Of a DNA stretch of 64,000 nucleotides, positions 1 to 8,305 are shown in pieces (positions within the stretch are counted from its first letter, which is position 1; each line of letters starts with the position of its first letter). Under the pieces are notes generated by a model. It was not told where the DNA came from and made no database searches. It was given only the letters and a program-made list of their open reading frames with translations. The stretch lies in contig NZ_JAHWFK010000062.1 of NCBI RefSeq assembly GCF_019710575.1, forward strand, positions 22,596 through 86,595, given 5' to 3'. The stretch is from Paractinoplanes polyasparticus (GTDB lineage Bacteria; Actinomycetota; Actinomycetes; Mycobacteriales; Micromonosporaceae). Both the position numbers and the translations under genes were made by a program.

Positions 1-44
1 GTGCCCCGGGCAGACAACGAGTCGAATAGATAGCGACTTCCTGC

Positions 45-180
45 TCAAAGCAGATGTTGCAACGCCCCTTGGAGACCGTCGTTGTAGCGGTGCAGCCATC
101 GGAACGAGGTCAGACGTGCCTCGCCTTGAAGGTGGCGTTGAGCGACTCGGCGAGGACGTTGCCGACGGCGCTCATAGATT
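45..180 (-). pseudogene. IS3-family transposase C-terminal relic
   Basis: On the minus strand one frame reads SMSAVGNVLAESLNATFKA and a second, ending at 45, reads TSFRWLHRYN. Together they resemble the end of an IS3-type OrfB (rve core), where an ALAESFNA-like motif is followed by FRWL.RYN. The two pieces lie in different frames and residues are missing between them, so this is a dead fragment. No intact IS ends are visible. It lies just upstream of the FxS peptide locus, on the opposite strand. Confidence 0.6.
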
Positions 181-261
181 GCCGAACGCCGGCCGGGCCG
201 GTGCCGGTACGCGGATACCGTGGGGCCGGACCCGGCACGGTGACTAGTTTGGAGTGTGTGT

Positions 262-1080
262 ATGGCATCGACTCCGTCGTCGGTCCCAGCCGTGGCCGGG
301 ACGGGGCCCCGGACCCGGGAGTCCATAGCCGAGGACCTGCGGACACTTGGATTAGGCGCGGGCGCGACTGTGCTGGTGCACTCGTCGCTGCGGTCGCTGG
401 GCTGGGTGTGCGGCGGCGCGGTGAGCGTTGTGCGGGCGCTGCTGGACGTGCTCGGCCCGGACGGCACACTGGTGGTGCCGGCCTTCTCCACCCAGAACCG
501 CGACCCGGTGCGGTGGGCCGGCCCGGAGGTCCCGCCGTCGTGGTTCCCTGCGATCCGCGCGGCGATGCCGGCCTATGACCCGGCTGTCACCTCGTGTCGA
601 GAGCTAGGGATCGTCGCGGAGACGGTGCGCTGCTGGCCTGGGGCGCGGCGCAGCCCGCACCCGCAGACGTCGTTCGCGGGGGTCGGCGCGCGGGCCGTGC
701 AGCTGATGAGCCGTCACGAGCTGACCAGCGAGCTGGGGGAGCAGTCGCCGCTGGCGGCGCTCGAGGCGGCCGGGGCGGTGGTGCTGCTGCTGGGGGTGGG
801 TTTCGACCGGTGCACGGCGCTGCATCTTGCCGAGTACCGGCTGCCGTGGGTGACGCCACGGCCCAACGCGTGTGTGGTGCAGACGTCGCGAGGGCGGGCG
901 TGGGTGCACTATCAGGGGGTGCGGCTGGACGCGAGTGATTTCGCGGCGCTCGGCGCGGATCTGGAGCGTTCCGGGGTGGTATGCCGCGGCCCGGTCGGCG
1001 CGGCGGACAGCCGTCTGCTGGAGTTCGCGCAGGCAGTTGCGTTCGCTGAGGAATGGTTGCTGCAGCACCGGGTCCCGTAG
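262..1080 (+). CDS. AAC(3)-family aminoglycoside N-acetyltransferase-like protein
   Basis: The 272-residue product has the pattern of the AAC(3) antibiotic acetyltransferase family. It shows RTRESIAEDLRTLGLGAGAT followed by LVHSSLRSLGW near residues 18-50, LGPDGTLVVPAFS, SPHPQTSFAGVG, and a late GVGF..CTALHLAEYR segment. Family members use acetyl-CoA to modify the 3-amino group of 2-deoxystreptamine aminoglycosides. The ATG at 262 is preferred because GGAG lies 11 bases upstream; a GTG at 256 is also possible. It is the first gene of the FxS locus, 116 bp before precursor 1. Its role here may be acetylation of a peptide or small molecule rather than resistance; that is inference. Confidence 0.85.
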   Translation: MASTPSSVPAVAGTGPRTRESIAEDLRTLGLGAGATVLVHSSLRSLGWVCGGAVSVVRALLDVLGPDGTLVVPAFSTQNRDPVRWAGPEVPPSWFPAIRAAMPAYDPAVTSCRELGIVAETVRCWPGARRSPHPQTSFAGVGARAVQLMSRHELTSELGEQSPLAALEAAGAVVLLLGVGFDRCTALHLAEYRLPWVTPRPNACVVQTSRGRAWVHYQGVRLDASDFAALGADLERSGVVCRGPVGAADSRLLEFAQAVAFAEEWLLQHRVP

Positions 1081-1196
1081 GCGTGGTAATGCCGACTCTT
1101 TCGCGATCGCTGTACGCATTGACATCGACCGCTTACGCTTGGCAATGGGCCACTACCCACCGTTCGGCCGGGTGCCGGTTACCGATGCGAGGTCCC

Positions 1197-1373
1197 ATGA
1201 GCAACCACGAACGTCTCATAACCCTGCGGCAGCGGCTCGGTGCGGAGCCAGCGGCGGCCGCGCTGCGCCGGCGTCGCCCGGCGCTGCGGTGGGTTCTGGG
1301 GGACTATGAGGTGCATCCGAAGGGGTTCAACAACTTCGTCGGTGGGAAGACCGCCGAAGCGCTGAACGAGTGA
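1197..1373 (+). CDS. fxsA: FxsA-like RiPP precursor peptide 1 (F-x-N variant)
   Basis: This small gene encodes 58 residues beginning MSNHERLITLRQRLG. It has an Arg-rich helix-like leader (ALRRRRPALRWVLGDYEV) and a C-terminal segment KGFNNFVGGKTAEALNE. It ends in a GTGA overlap with the start of the radical SAM gene, the usual precursor-maturase arrangement. Third codon positions are strongly G/C, unlike the flanking non-coding DNA, and GAGG lies just before the ATG. The named FxSxx-COOH family ends in F-x-S-x-x. Here the aligned residues are F-N-N-F-V, and ten more residues follow. That this peptide is the FxsB substrate is inferred from position and from the similarity to the second precursor (VL.D..V....F.NFV). 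Confidence 0.7.
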   Translation: MSNHERLITLRQRLGAEPAAAALRRRRPALRWVLGDYEVHPKGFNNFVGGKTAEALNE

Positions 1374-2524
1374 GGGCCACGCCCGATCCGTTCCGCAGCC
1401 TCGTCCCGGTTCGGCAGATCCTCCTGAAGGTGCACAGCCGGTGTAATCTTGCGTGCGACTACTGCTATGTCTACCAGCACGCCGACCAGAGCTGGCGGGA
1501 CCGGCCGCGGGTCATGTCGCGCCGAACGATCGACCTGACGGCCGCCCGGATCGCCGAGCACGCGGGCAAGCACGATCTGCCGTTTCTCACCGTGATTCTG
1601 CACGGCGGCGAGCCGCTACTGGCCGGCCCTCAGACAATCGATTACCTGGCCCGGGCGGTACGTGCCGCGGTCACTAGCCACACCAAGGTCACTCTCGGGG
1701 TGCAGACCAACGGGCTACTACTCGACGACGCTTACCTGGAGCTGTTCGCGGCACACCGGATCCAGGTCGGTGTCAGCCTGGACGGGCCGCCGGCGGCCAA
1801 CGACCGGCACCGGCGCCACGCCGGTGGGAGGGGCAGTCACGCGGGCGCCGCCCGGGCGCTGCGGCGGCTCAACGAGGCCCGGCACCGGCCGTTATTCGGT
1901 GGAATTCTGTGCACTGTGGATGTCAACAACGACCCGGCGCAGGTCTTCTCCCACCTGCTGTCGTTCAACCCGCCGGAGATCGACTTCCTGCTACCGCACG
2001 GCACCTGGGACAGTCCACCGCCGGGACGTCCGGCCGACCTGTCGCGCTCGGCCTATGCCGACTGGCTGATCACCGTCTTCGACCTGTGGTACGACGCCGC
2101 GGGGCCGGTCAGCCGGGTGCGGCTCTTCGAGTCCCTAGTGTCGCTACTGCTGGGCGGTCCGGGCGGCAGCGAGGCCCTCGGCCTGGGCCAAGTCGATCTA
2201 GTGACCGTCGAGACCGACGGCAGCCTGGAGCAGGGCGACATGCTGAAGATCGTTGCCCACGGTGCTGCGGCGACCGGCCTGCATGTGCGGTGGCACTCGT
2301 TCGATCAATATCTCGAACATCCGGGTGCGCGGGCCAGACAGGCTGGAGTGTCGGGATTGTCGAGCAAATGCCAAGAGTGCCCGCTGGTGGAGGCCTGCGG
2401 TGGCGGACTCTACGCTCACCGGTTCGGCCGTGATCGGCAGTTCGATAACCCGTCGGTCTATTGTGCTGACCTGGCTGCGCTGATCGAGCACGCGGCGCGG
2501 CGGTTGGCCGCGGACCTGCCGTAG
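1370..2524 (+). CDS. fxsB: FxsB-family cyclophane-forming radical SAM/SPASM peptide maturase 1
   Basis: The 384-residue enzyme carries the radical SAM [4Fe-4S] motif CNLACDYC at residues 25-32, the HGGEPLLAG glycine motif near 84-92, and LGVQTNGLLLD. A SPASM-type C-terminal cysteine region (KCQECPLVEACGGGLYAHRF...VYC) would bind auxiliary clusters. FxsB enzymes reductively cleave S-adenosylmethionine and crosslink an aromatic ring to a nearby side chain in a precursor, forming a three-residue cyclophane. The GTG start overlaps the precursor stop (GTGA), indicating translational coupling. It aligns along its length with the second FxsB at 8306. The likely substrate is the F-N-N segment of precursor 1 (inference). 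Confidence 0.92.
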   Translation: MRATPDPFRSLVPVRQILLKVHSRCNLACDYCYVYQHADQSWRDRPRVMSRRTIDLTAARIAEHAGKHDLPFLTVILHGGEPLLAGPQTIDYLARAVRAAVTSHTKVTLGVQTNGLLLDDAYLELFAAHRIQVGVSLDGPPAANDRHRRHAGGRGSHAGAARALRRLNEARHRPLFGGILCTVDVNNDPAQVFSHLLSFNPPEIDFLLPHGTWDSPPPGRPADLSRSAYADWLITVFDLWYDAAGPVSRVRLFESLVSLLLGGPGGSEALGLGQVDLVTVETDGSLEQGDMLKIVAHGAAATGLHVRWHSFDQYLEHPGARARQAGVSGLSSKCQECPLVEACGGGLYAHRFGRDRQFDNPSVYCADLAALIEHAARRLAADLP

Positions 2525-2746
2525 CGGCGGCGCATGCCGGACCGCTGGCCCGGCCGACGGTTTCGCGCCGCTCCAGGGGTACCTTCCCGCGCCCCGATTG
2601 CGGTACTAATGACAGAGGCCCAGTCCGGGTGGCCGCTCATGGGTGGCCGCCGGCCGGCCCCGAGGAGGCCGATGTTCCAGTCGCGGTTTATGCGCAGGCG
2701 AACCGAGTGGCCGTTCCGTCCTCGTTGACGGTCGTCGGGAGGCCAA

Positions 2747-3937
2747 ATGCTGTATTTCTTCATGAGCTATGCGTCCGACGAGGACGTGATTTTCGTGCGC
2801 AGGCTGCACCGTGACCTCTCCGTCGAGATCATCCGGCGGATCGGCAGCGAGCCGCAGCAGGCGGTGGGTTATCTGGACGACAGCAGCGGTGCAAAGTGGC
2901 CGGTCGACGCACGTAACGCATTGAGCAGCTGCCAGACCTTCATCCCGCTGTGCTCGCTGAGATATCTGATGGACGAGCGATGCGGGCGGCGCTGGGGAGT
3001 ATTCGCGGAGCGGGTGCGCGCCCGCCAGGCCGAGATGAGTCAAAGCGAGGATCGGCTTATGCCGGTGCAGTGGGCCCGTGACGATCTGCCCGACGACTTG
3101 TTCACCGAGCCGGACCTGGACGTCCGGCCGCACCGGGCGCCCAACGGCGAGGATCTGCGAGTGCTGATCAGGTTGCAGTCGCACCGTCCCGCCTATCGGG
3201 CATTCGTGACCTCACTGGCGCATCGGGTGGTCGCGTCCGCGCACGCCTACCGCTTACCGCCGGCACAGCTCGGTATCGACTTGGACGCGGTGCCCAACGT
3301 CTTCGAGTCCCGGCTGGCCGCGCTGGGGCGCGCGGATCTGCCGGCCAAGGTCGTCGTGGTGGTGGCCGCCGGCACCCGCGAGCAAATGCGCGCCGTCCGT
3401 ACGGACCTTCAGTTCTATGGGGTACGCCGGGAGGACTGGGCGCCGTTCCAGCCGCAGGCGGTGCAGTCGGTGGCGTCCCGGGCTCGGGAGATCGCTTCCG
3501 ACCGGCGGCTACGTTCCGAGGTGGTGTCGTTGGAGTCCGTCCCGGAAAGACTGCGTACCGGGCCGCGCCAGGACATCCTGGTGCTGCTGGTGGACGCATG
3601 GGCGATCACCTGGCTCGACCATCTCCGTTCGGCGCTGCGCGAGATCGGCAGTCGTGACGACGCGACGACGGTAGTCCTCATTCCGGCTAGCCGCGACGAC
3701 CCGGAGACCGCGAATCATCGCAACGAGTTACGCCGGGCGGTGCTCGCGGCGTTTCCCGGCCGATCGGTGCGCCGCGATCACTTGTTTCACCCGGAGGTGG
3801 ACTCCGCAGACGACTTCGACGCGGATCTATCGGTGGCGATTGCGGTGGCCCAGCGGCAGGTCAGCCGCCCGACCAGGCCGGAGGGCAGGTCCGCCGACCG
3901 TCACGCGGTCGGCCGTCCGGTGCTGGAGGGTCCATGA
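2747..3937 (+). CDS. fxsC: FxsC, TIR-like protein 1
   Basis: The 396-residue protein opens with LYFFMSYASDEDVIFVRRL, a TIR-like first strand, then VGYLDDSS and CQTFIPLCSLRYLMDERCGRRW (TIR-like alpha/beta region to about residue 110). A second domain follows (KVVVVVAAGTREQM ... FYGVRREDWAPFQP) with a late ILVLLVDAWAI strand. This layout matches FxsC proteins of FxSxx-COOH loci. At the position where the second FxsC has CGREW, this copy has CGRRW. The acidic residue that could serve as the TIR catalytic glutamate is therefore missing. The C terminus RPVLEGP resembles RPILRGP of the other copy. GGGAGG precedes the ATG. Confidence 0.85.
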   Translation: MLYFFMSYASDEDVIFVRRLHRDLSVEIIRRIGSEPQQAVGYLDDSSGAKWPVDARNALSSCQTFIPLCSLRYLMDERCGRRWGVFAERVRARQAEMSQSEDRLMPVQWARDDLPDDLFTEPDLDVRPHRAPNGEDLRVLIRLQSHRPAYRAFVTSLAHRVVASAHAYRLPPAQLGIDLDAVPNVFESRLAALGRADLPAKVVVVVAAGTREQMRAVRTDLQFYGVRREDWAPFQPQAVQSVASRAREIASDRRLRSEVVSLESVPERLRTGPRQDILVLLVDAWAITWLDHLRSALREIGSRDDATTVVLIPASRDDPETANHRNELRRAVLAAFPGRSVRRDHLFHPEVDSADDFDADLSVAIAVAQRQVSRPTRPEGRSADRHAVGRPVLEGP

Positions 3938-4074
3938 TCGGCGGTCCGGCGGGTTCGTTACCAGTAACGACAACTCATCACGTTCGGCCTTTTAGGCTTC
4001 TTGACGCATTCGGGAAAAAGCGGACAAGGGGAACCCGGCCGACCATGGCATCCGTAGTCGCGGATCGGACATAG
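3934..4074 (+). CDS. possible 46-residue small ORF between fxsC and fxsT
   Basis: An ATG overlaps the fxsC stop (ATGA), with GGAGGG just upstream, and opens a 46-codon frame (MIGGPAGSLPVTTTHHVRPF...). It ends 12 bases before fxsT. The overlap and purine-rich site favour translation. The third codon positions are not G/C-enriched, and no equivalent exists between fxsC2 and fxsT2. It may be chance. The same stretch contains the palindrome CGTTAC-CA-GTAACG at 3956-3969, which could instead be a regulatory site. Confidence 0.2.
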   Translation: MIGGPAGSLPVTTTHHVRPFRLLDAFGKKRTRGTRPTMASVVADRT

Positions 4075-4086
4075 GGGCGGTAGAGC

Positions 4087-7000
4087 ATGGAATCCTCGGG
4101 TGCCGGTGGCCAGGTCATCACGTTCTACTCGTTCAAGGGCGGTGTCGGGCGAACGATGGCGCTGGCGAACGTTGCGTGGATCCTGGCCAGCACCGGCCGG
4201 CGCGTCCTGACGGTGGACTGGGACCTGGAGTCACCCGGGCTGCACCGCTATTTCGCGCCGTTCCTGGCCGACCGTGACCTGCGGCATTCGGCAGGGGTCA
4301 TCGAGGCCATCACCCGTTTTGAGAAACTGGCCGCTCGCGCCGTGAAGGACGGCGGCAGTCTGTCGCCCGGCGACGTGCAGCGCCTGGCGCGGGTACGGGA
4401 CTTCGCCACGTCACTGGAGCGCTACGACTTCCCGCGCGGCGGCTCTATCGACTTCGTGTGTTCCGGCCGTCAGGTAACGGAGTACTCGCAACTGGTGAGC
4501 CACTTCGACTGGGACACGTTCTACGCGGGACTAAACGGCCAGGAGTTTCTAGCCGCGCTGGCGGAGGACATGCGCGGCAGCTATGACATCGTGCTGATCG
4601 ACAGCCGGACAGGGCTCAGCGATAACGCGGGGATTTGCACGGTGGCCCTGCCCGACGTCGTCGTCGACTGTTTCGCGTACAACAACCAGAGCATCGACGG
4701 CGCCGGCGCGGTGGCCGATTCGATTCGACGAATGCGGCCCGACATCCGGATCTTCCCGGTACCTAGCCGGGTGGAGGATGGCGAGACCGCCAAACTCGAC
4801 CGGCGCCGCGGCCTGGCACAGCAGCGCTTCCGCGACTACATCGCCGCGTTGGGCTTCACCGACCACGGCAGGTACTGGGGTCGAGTCGAGCTGCCCTACA
4901 AGATCTTGTACGCGTACGAAGAGACCTTGGCGGTCTTCGGGGACCGGCCTTACCAGGAGAATACGCTGCTGGCTGCCTACGAGCGTTTGGCCGGCGAACT
5001 GGTCGGTGAGGAGATCAACCTCCCGACGATTCCCGAGACGATCCGGCGAGGCTGGCTGTCGGAGTTCGAGCAGCGGGGCAGCGCGACGCCGCAGCCGGCG
5101 CTGATCTGCTACACCCCGCGGGACCGGATCTGGGCCGAATGGGTTGGGCACGAACTGCAACGCGCAGGGCAGCGCTACGTGTTGCGCGACGTGAAGGTGA
5201 CCGAGGACGCCGACGAGCTGGTCGCCCATTCGGAGTACGCCATTATGCTGCTGTCCCGCGAGTCGGTGCGGCTGCCGCAGATGCTGCATTGGTGGGAGCT
5301 AGCGTCGCGGCGCGATCTGCCGGGCTACGGCCGGTTCCTGGTGCCCGTACGGGTCGACGGCACCCGCCCGCCGACGCCGTTCAGCGAACGCGAGCCAGTG
5401 GACATGTTCAACGTTCCCGAGCGGGTCGCCCGGGACGCCCTGCTGGCCCGGCTGGACATTCGAGACTTCGCCATGGAACGCCCCCCGGCATCGAGCGGGC
5501 CGCATCCCCGGTTCCCGTTCGAACCGGCCAGGGTATGGCGGGCGCCCGCTCGTAACACCAGTTTCACCGGGCGCGACGCCACCCTGGAGGAACTGCGGGA
5601 GCGGCTAAACTCCAGCACCGCGCAGACCGGGCCGGCAGTGCTGCAGGGTATCGGCGGGGTCGGCAAGACCCAGATCGCCGTCGAGTATTTGCACCGCTTC
5701 GCGGCGGACTACGACGTTGTGTGGTGGATCTCCGCAGACCAGCCACAGCTGGTGGTGACCGCCCTCGCCGACCTGGCCGGGGAACTCGGCCTGACGATCG
5801 CCGGGTCCGGTCGGGCCGACGACGAGGCGGCCGCGGTGCTGGAGGCACTGCGGCTCGGCAAGCCGTCGAAGCGCTGGATCCTCGTGTTCGACAACACCGA
5901 GGACCCCGAGCACGTCCGGCGGTTTCTGCCCAACGGCGGGGGTGATGTCATCGTGACCACGCCCGGACAGGAGTGGTCACGTACCGCCTGGACGCTGGAC
6001 ATTAACGTCTTCGACCGCTCGGAGAGCCGCACCCTGCTGACCAACCGGGTGCCCGGGCTGACCGACGCCGATGCCGACCAGATCGCCGCAAAGCTCGGCG
6101 ACCTGCCGCTGGCAGTGGAGCAGGCAGCGATGTGGCTGGCCACTACGGCGATGAGCGCGCACAGCTATCTGGAAATTCTGGACCAACAGTTGCCACGCAT
6201 TCTCAACGAGCCGCCGCCGCCGGGGTATCGGCACCCGGCCGCCGAGACCTGGCGGCTTTCCCAAAAACGGTTGCGAGTTGCCAGCCCGGCTGCGGCATTC
6301 CTCGTCGAACTGCTAGCGTTTTTGGCTCCGGAGCCGATTCCGGCAGGCCTGTTGGACAGCCCCGGCATGGCCGATGCGCTCGCAGTGCACGACCCGGCGC
6401 TCCGTGACCGGCTCATGCGCAACTCCCTGGTGCGGGAGGCGACGCGTTTCGGCCTCGCCAGGGTTGATTCAGCGGTTCATGCGCTTCGCATGCACCGCCT
6501 GGTACAAAGTGTGATCATGGGCGACCTGGCTCCCGAGGAGCAGTCGCGGAGGCGGGAGCAGATACACGTGATCTTGGCGAAGGCGCAGCCCGGCGAGCCC
6601 TCGGATCAGCGTAACTGGCCCGTTTACCAAGGCCTTCTCGCGCATCTGGAGCCCTCGGGAGCGCTGGACTCCGACGATATCGAGGTGCACGCGCTGACCA
6701 TCGACATGGTGCGGTACCTGCGCTACCGCGGTGACTTCGCTGGTTCTGCCAGACTCGCCGACCGTGCGCTGACGAACTGGGAGCCGCGACTGGGTCAGGA
6801 TCACCTGTCCGTGTTGCGGTTGCGCAGCGAGCTGGGCAACATCCTGCTCGCCCGAGGCGACTACCAGGACGCCCTGGAAATCGAGCAACAGGTCGTCGCA
6901 CGGATGACCGCGTTGCGCGGAGAGACCTACCCGTACGCGCTGATCGCGCTGAGTGGTGCCGCTGCAGCGTACGCCGGGCTGGGGCAGTACGGTCAGGCCG

Positions 7001-7995
7001 TCGAGCTGGGCGACAAGGTCTTGGTTCACTGGCAGGCCACAGTGGGTGACAGCAACCTGCGGACCGTGCTGGCGCGCAACAACCTCGCCCAATGGCTCTA
7101 CCTGGCGGGGGACTTCAGCCGTGCCCGCGAGCTCGGTGAACAAGTGGCGAAAGACTCCGAGGAGTTCCTCGGCGCCGTTTCGCGTGACACCTTGCTGCAC
7201 AAATGCAACCTTGGCAGGTTCCTGCGCGCCGACGGGGATTTGGTCCGCTCCGAGGCGGTCCTGCGGGAGACCCTCGAGTCGTGCTTGACCGCGCTAGACA
7301 AGGGACACCGGGTCACCGCCACCGCACAACGGGAACTCGCCACGACGCTGCGCCGGCTGGGCCAGCTCGAGGAGGCACGGAAGCAGGTCGAGAAGGCCGC
7401 CGCGACGCTGACTATCGGTGTCGCGGAACACCCGGACGCGTTCGCGTGCGAGCTCGAACTCGCGGCCATCAGCGCAGCCGACGGAAAACCGGACGTCGCC
7501 GTGACCGGAGCGCGGGAGGCCTGGTCACGTTACCAGCGGGTGCTTGGCGACCGGCACCCTTTCACCCTGGCCGCGGCGAACGACCTCGCCATCTACCTGG
7601 TCGCAGCGGGCGCAGCCGGGCCGCCCGAGGCGCGGGCCCTACTGTCGGCGACCGTGGACGGGTTCCGGGAGGTTCTCACCGATGTGCACCCGTACGTGTC
7701 CATCTGCCGGATGAATTTCTCGAGCGTGCTGTTCTCGGCCGGGGAGACCGTGGCCGCGCAGCAACTGGACACCGTGGTGCTGTCCGACCTGCGGGAGCGG
7801 CTGCGCAACCGTAGCCACCCGGTGGCCGTCGCCGCGGCCCGTAACCTCGCCACAAGTCGCTTGGCCACCGGGGACCGCTCCGGCGCGGACGCGCTGATGC
7901 TGGAACTGGACCGCATCGGCACCGACCCGGGGGTCAACCCCGCGCCGGGCGGCACCGGCCGGGTGTGGGTGGACATCGAGACCTCCTCGCCGTGA
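4087..7995 (+). CDS. fxsT: FxsT, MinD/TIR-like/NB-ARC/TPR protein of the FxS locus, copy 1
   Basis: A 1302-residue multidomain protein. Residues 9-320 form a MinD/ParA-like ATPase with deviant P-loop KGGVGRT at 17-23, then DWDLESPGLHRYF and IVLIDSRTGLSD. A TIR-like or receiver-like segment (ALICYTPRDRIWAEWVGHEL) begins near 335. An NB-ARC/STAND NTPase follows, with Walker A GIGGVGKTQ near 520 and Walker B RWILVFDN near 596. From about residue 860 the protein is tetratricopeptide repeats, many with the LG.DHP-type turn. The order sensor repeats plus NTPase switch plus TIR-like part resembles bacterial NLR-type receptors. A purine-rich AGGGGCGG lies before the ATG. Its function is unknown. Confidence 0.88.
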   Translation: MESSGAGGQVITFYSFKGGVGRTMALANVAWILASTGRRVLTVDWDLESPGLHRYFAPFLADRDLRHSAGVIEAITRFEKLAARAVKDGGSLSPGDVQRLARVRDFATSLERYDFPRGGSIDFVCSGRQVTEYSQLVSHFDWDTFYAGLNGQEFLAALAEDMRGSYDIVLIDSRTGLSDNAGICTVALPDVVVDCFAYNNQSIDGAGAVADSIRRMRPDIRIFPVPSRVEDGETAKLDRRRGLAQQRFRDYIAALGFTDHGRYWGRVELPYKILYAYEETLAVFGDRPYQENTLLAAYERLAGELVGEEINLPTIPETIRRGWLSEFEQRGSATPQPALICYTPRDRIWAEWVGHELQRAGQRYVLRDVKVTEDADELVAHSEYAIMLLSRESVRLPQMLHWWELASRRDLPGYGRFLVPVRVDGTRPPTPFSEREPVDMFNVPERVARDALLARLDIRDFAMERPPASSGPHPRFPFEPARVWRAPARNTSFTGRDATLEELRERLNSSTAQTGPAVLQGIGGVGKTQIAVEYLHRFAADYDVVWWISADQPQLVVTALADLAGELGLTIAGSGRADDEAAAVLEALRLGKPSKRWILVFDNTEDPEHVRRFLPNGGGDVIVTTPGQEWSRTAWTLDINVFDRSESRTLLTNRVPGLTDADADQIAAKLGDLPLAVEQAAMWLATTAMSAHSYLEILDQQLPRILNEPPPPGYRHPAAETWRLSQKRLRVASPAAAFLVELLAFLAPEPIPAGLLDSPGMADALAVHDPALRDRLMRNSLVREATRFGLARVDSAVHALRMHRLVQSVIMGDLAPEEQSRRREQIHVILAKAQPGEPSDQRNWPVYQGLLAHLEPSGALDSDDIEVHALTIDMVRYLRYRGDFAGSARLADRALTNWEPRLGQDHLSVLRLRSELGNILLARGDYQDALEIEQQVVARMTALRGETYPYALIALSGAAAAYAGLGQYGQAVELGDKVLVHWQATVGDSNLRTVLARNNLAQWLYLAGDFSRARELGEQVAKDSEEFLGAVSRDTLLHKCNLGRFLRADGDLVRSEAVLRETLESCLTALDKGHRVTATAQRELATTLRRLGQLEEARKQVEKAAATLTIGVAEHPDAFACELELAAISAADGKPDVAVTGAREAWSRYQRVLGDRHPFTLAAANDLAIYLVAAGAAGPPEARALLSATVDGFREVLTDVHPYVSICRMNFSSVLFSAGETVAAQQLDTVVLSDLRERLRNRSHPVAVAAARNLATSRLATGDRSGADALMLELDRIGTDPGVNPAPGGTGRVWVDIETSSP

Positions 7996-8133
7996 CCCCG
8001 CCGCTCCGTGCCCCGTTGAGGTAACTTCAGGTCGGACGGGTCCGTGTGGCCGTACTCTGAGGAGTGCGGGACGGCTCCGAGAATCTGGCTCGTGGGGTGC
8101 TAGGCTTCCCGCGCATGACTCGGAGGGGTGGCA

Positions 8134-8286
8134 ATGGAGCCGGATATCGACGACTGCATCCTCGATTTCGATCTTGAGGATGTCGATCCCGGCCGTGTCG
8201 ACAGCCCGGCCCTGCAAGCCCTGCTGACCCGGCTCGTGCTCGACGACCGGGTCCCGGTCACCGCCTTCACCAATTTCGTCTCGTAA
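8134..8286 (+). CDS. fxsA: FxsA-like RiPP precursor peptide 2 (ends F-T-N-F-V-S)
   Basis: This gene encodes an acidic 50-residue peptide starting MEPDIDDCILDFDLEDVD. It has a leader helix (SPALQALLTRLVLDDRV) and the C terminus VPVTAFTNFVS. GGAGGGG lies 6 bases before the ATG, and fxsB2 starts 19 bases after the stop. Its F-T-N-F-V end sits where FxSxx-COOH peptides have F-x-S-x-x, with Asn in place of Ser, and closely matches F-N-N-F-V of precursor 1. The short C-terminal tail fits the family better than precursor 1 does. A single cysteine at residue 8 lies in the leader. Confidence 0.75.
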   Translation: MEPDIDDCILDFDLEDVDPGRVDSPALQALLTRLVLDDRVPVTAFTNFVS

Positions 8287-8305
8287 CCTCGGGACGGCAC
8301 CTGCG

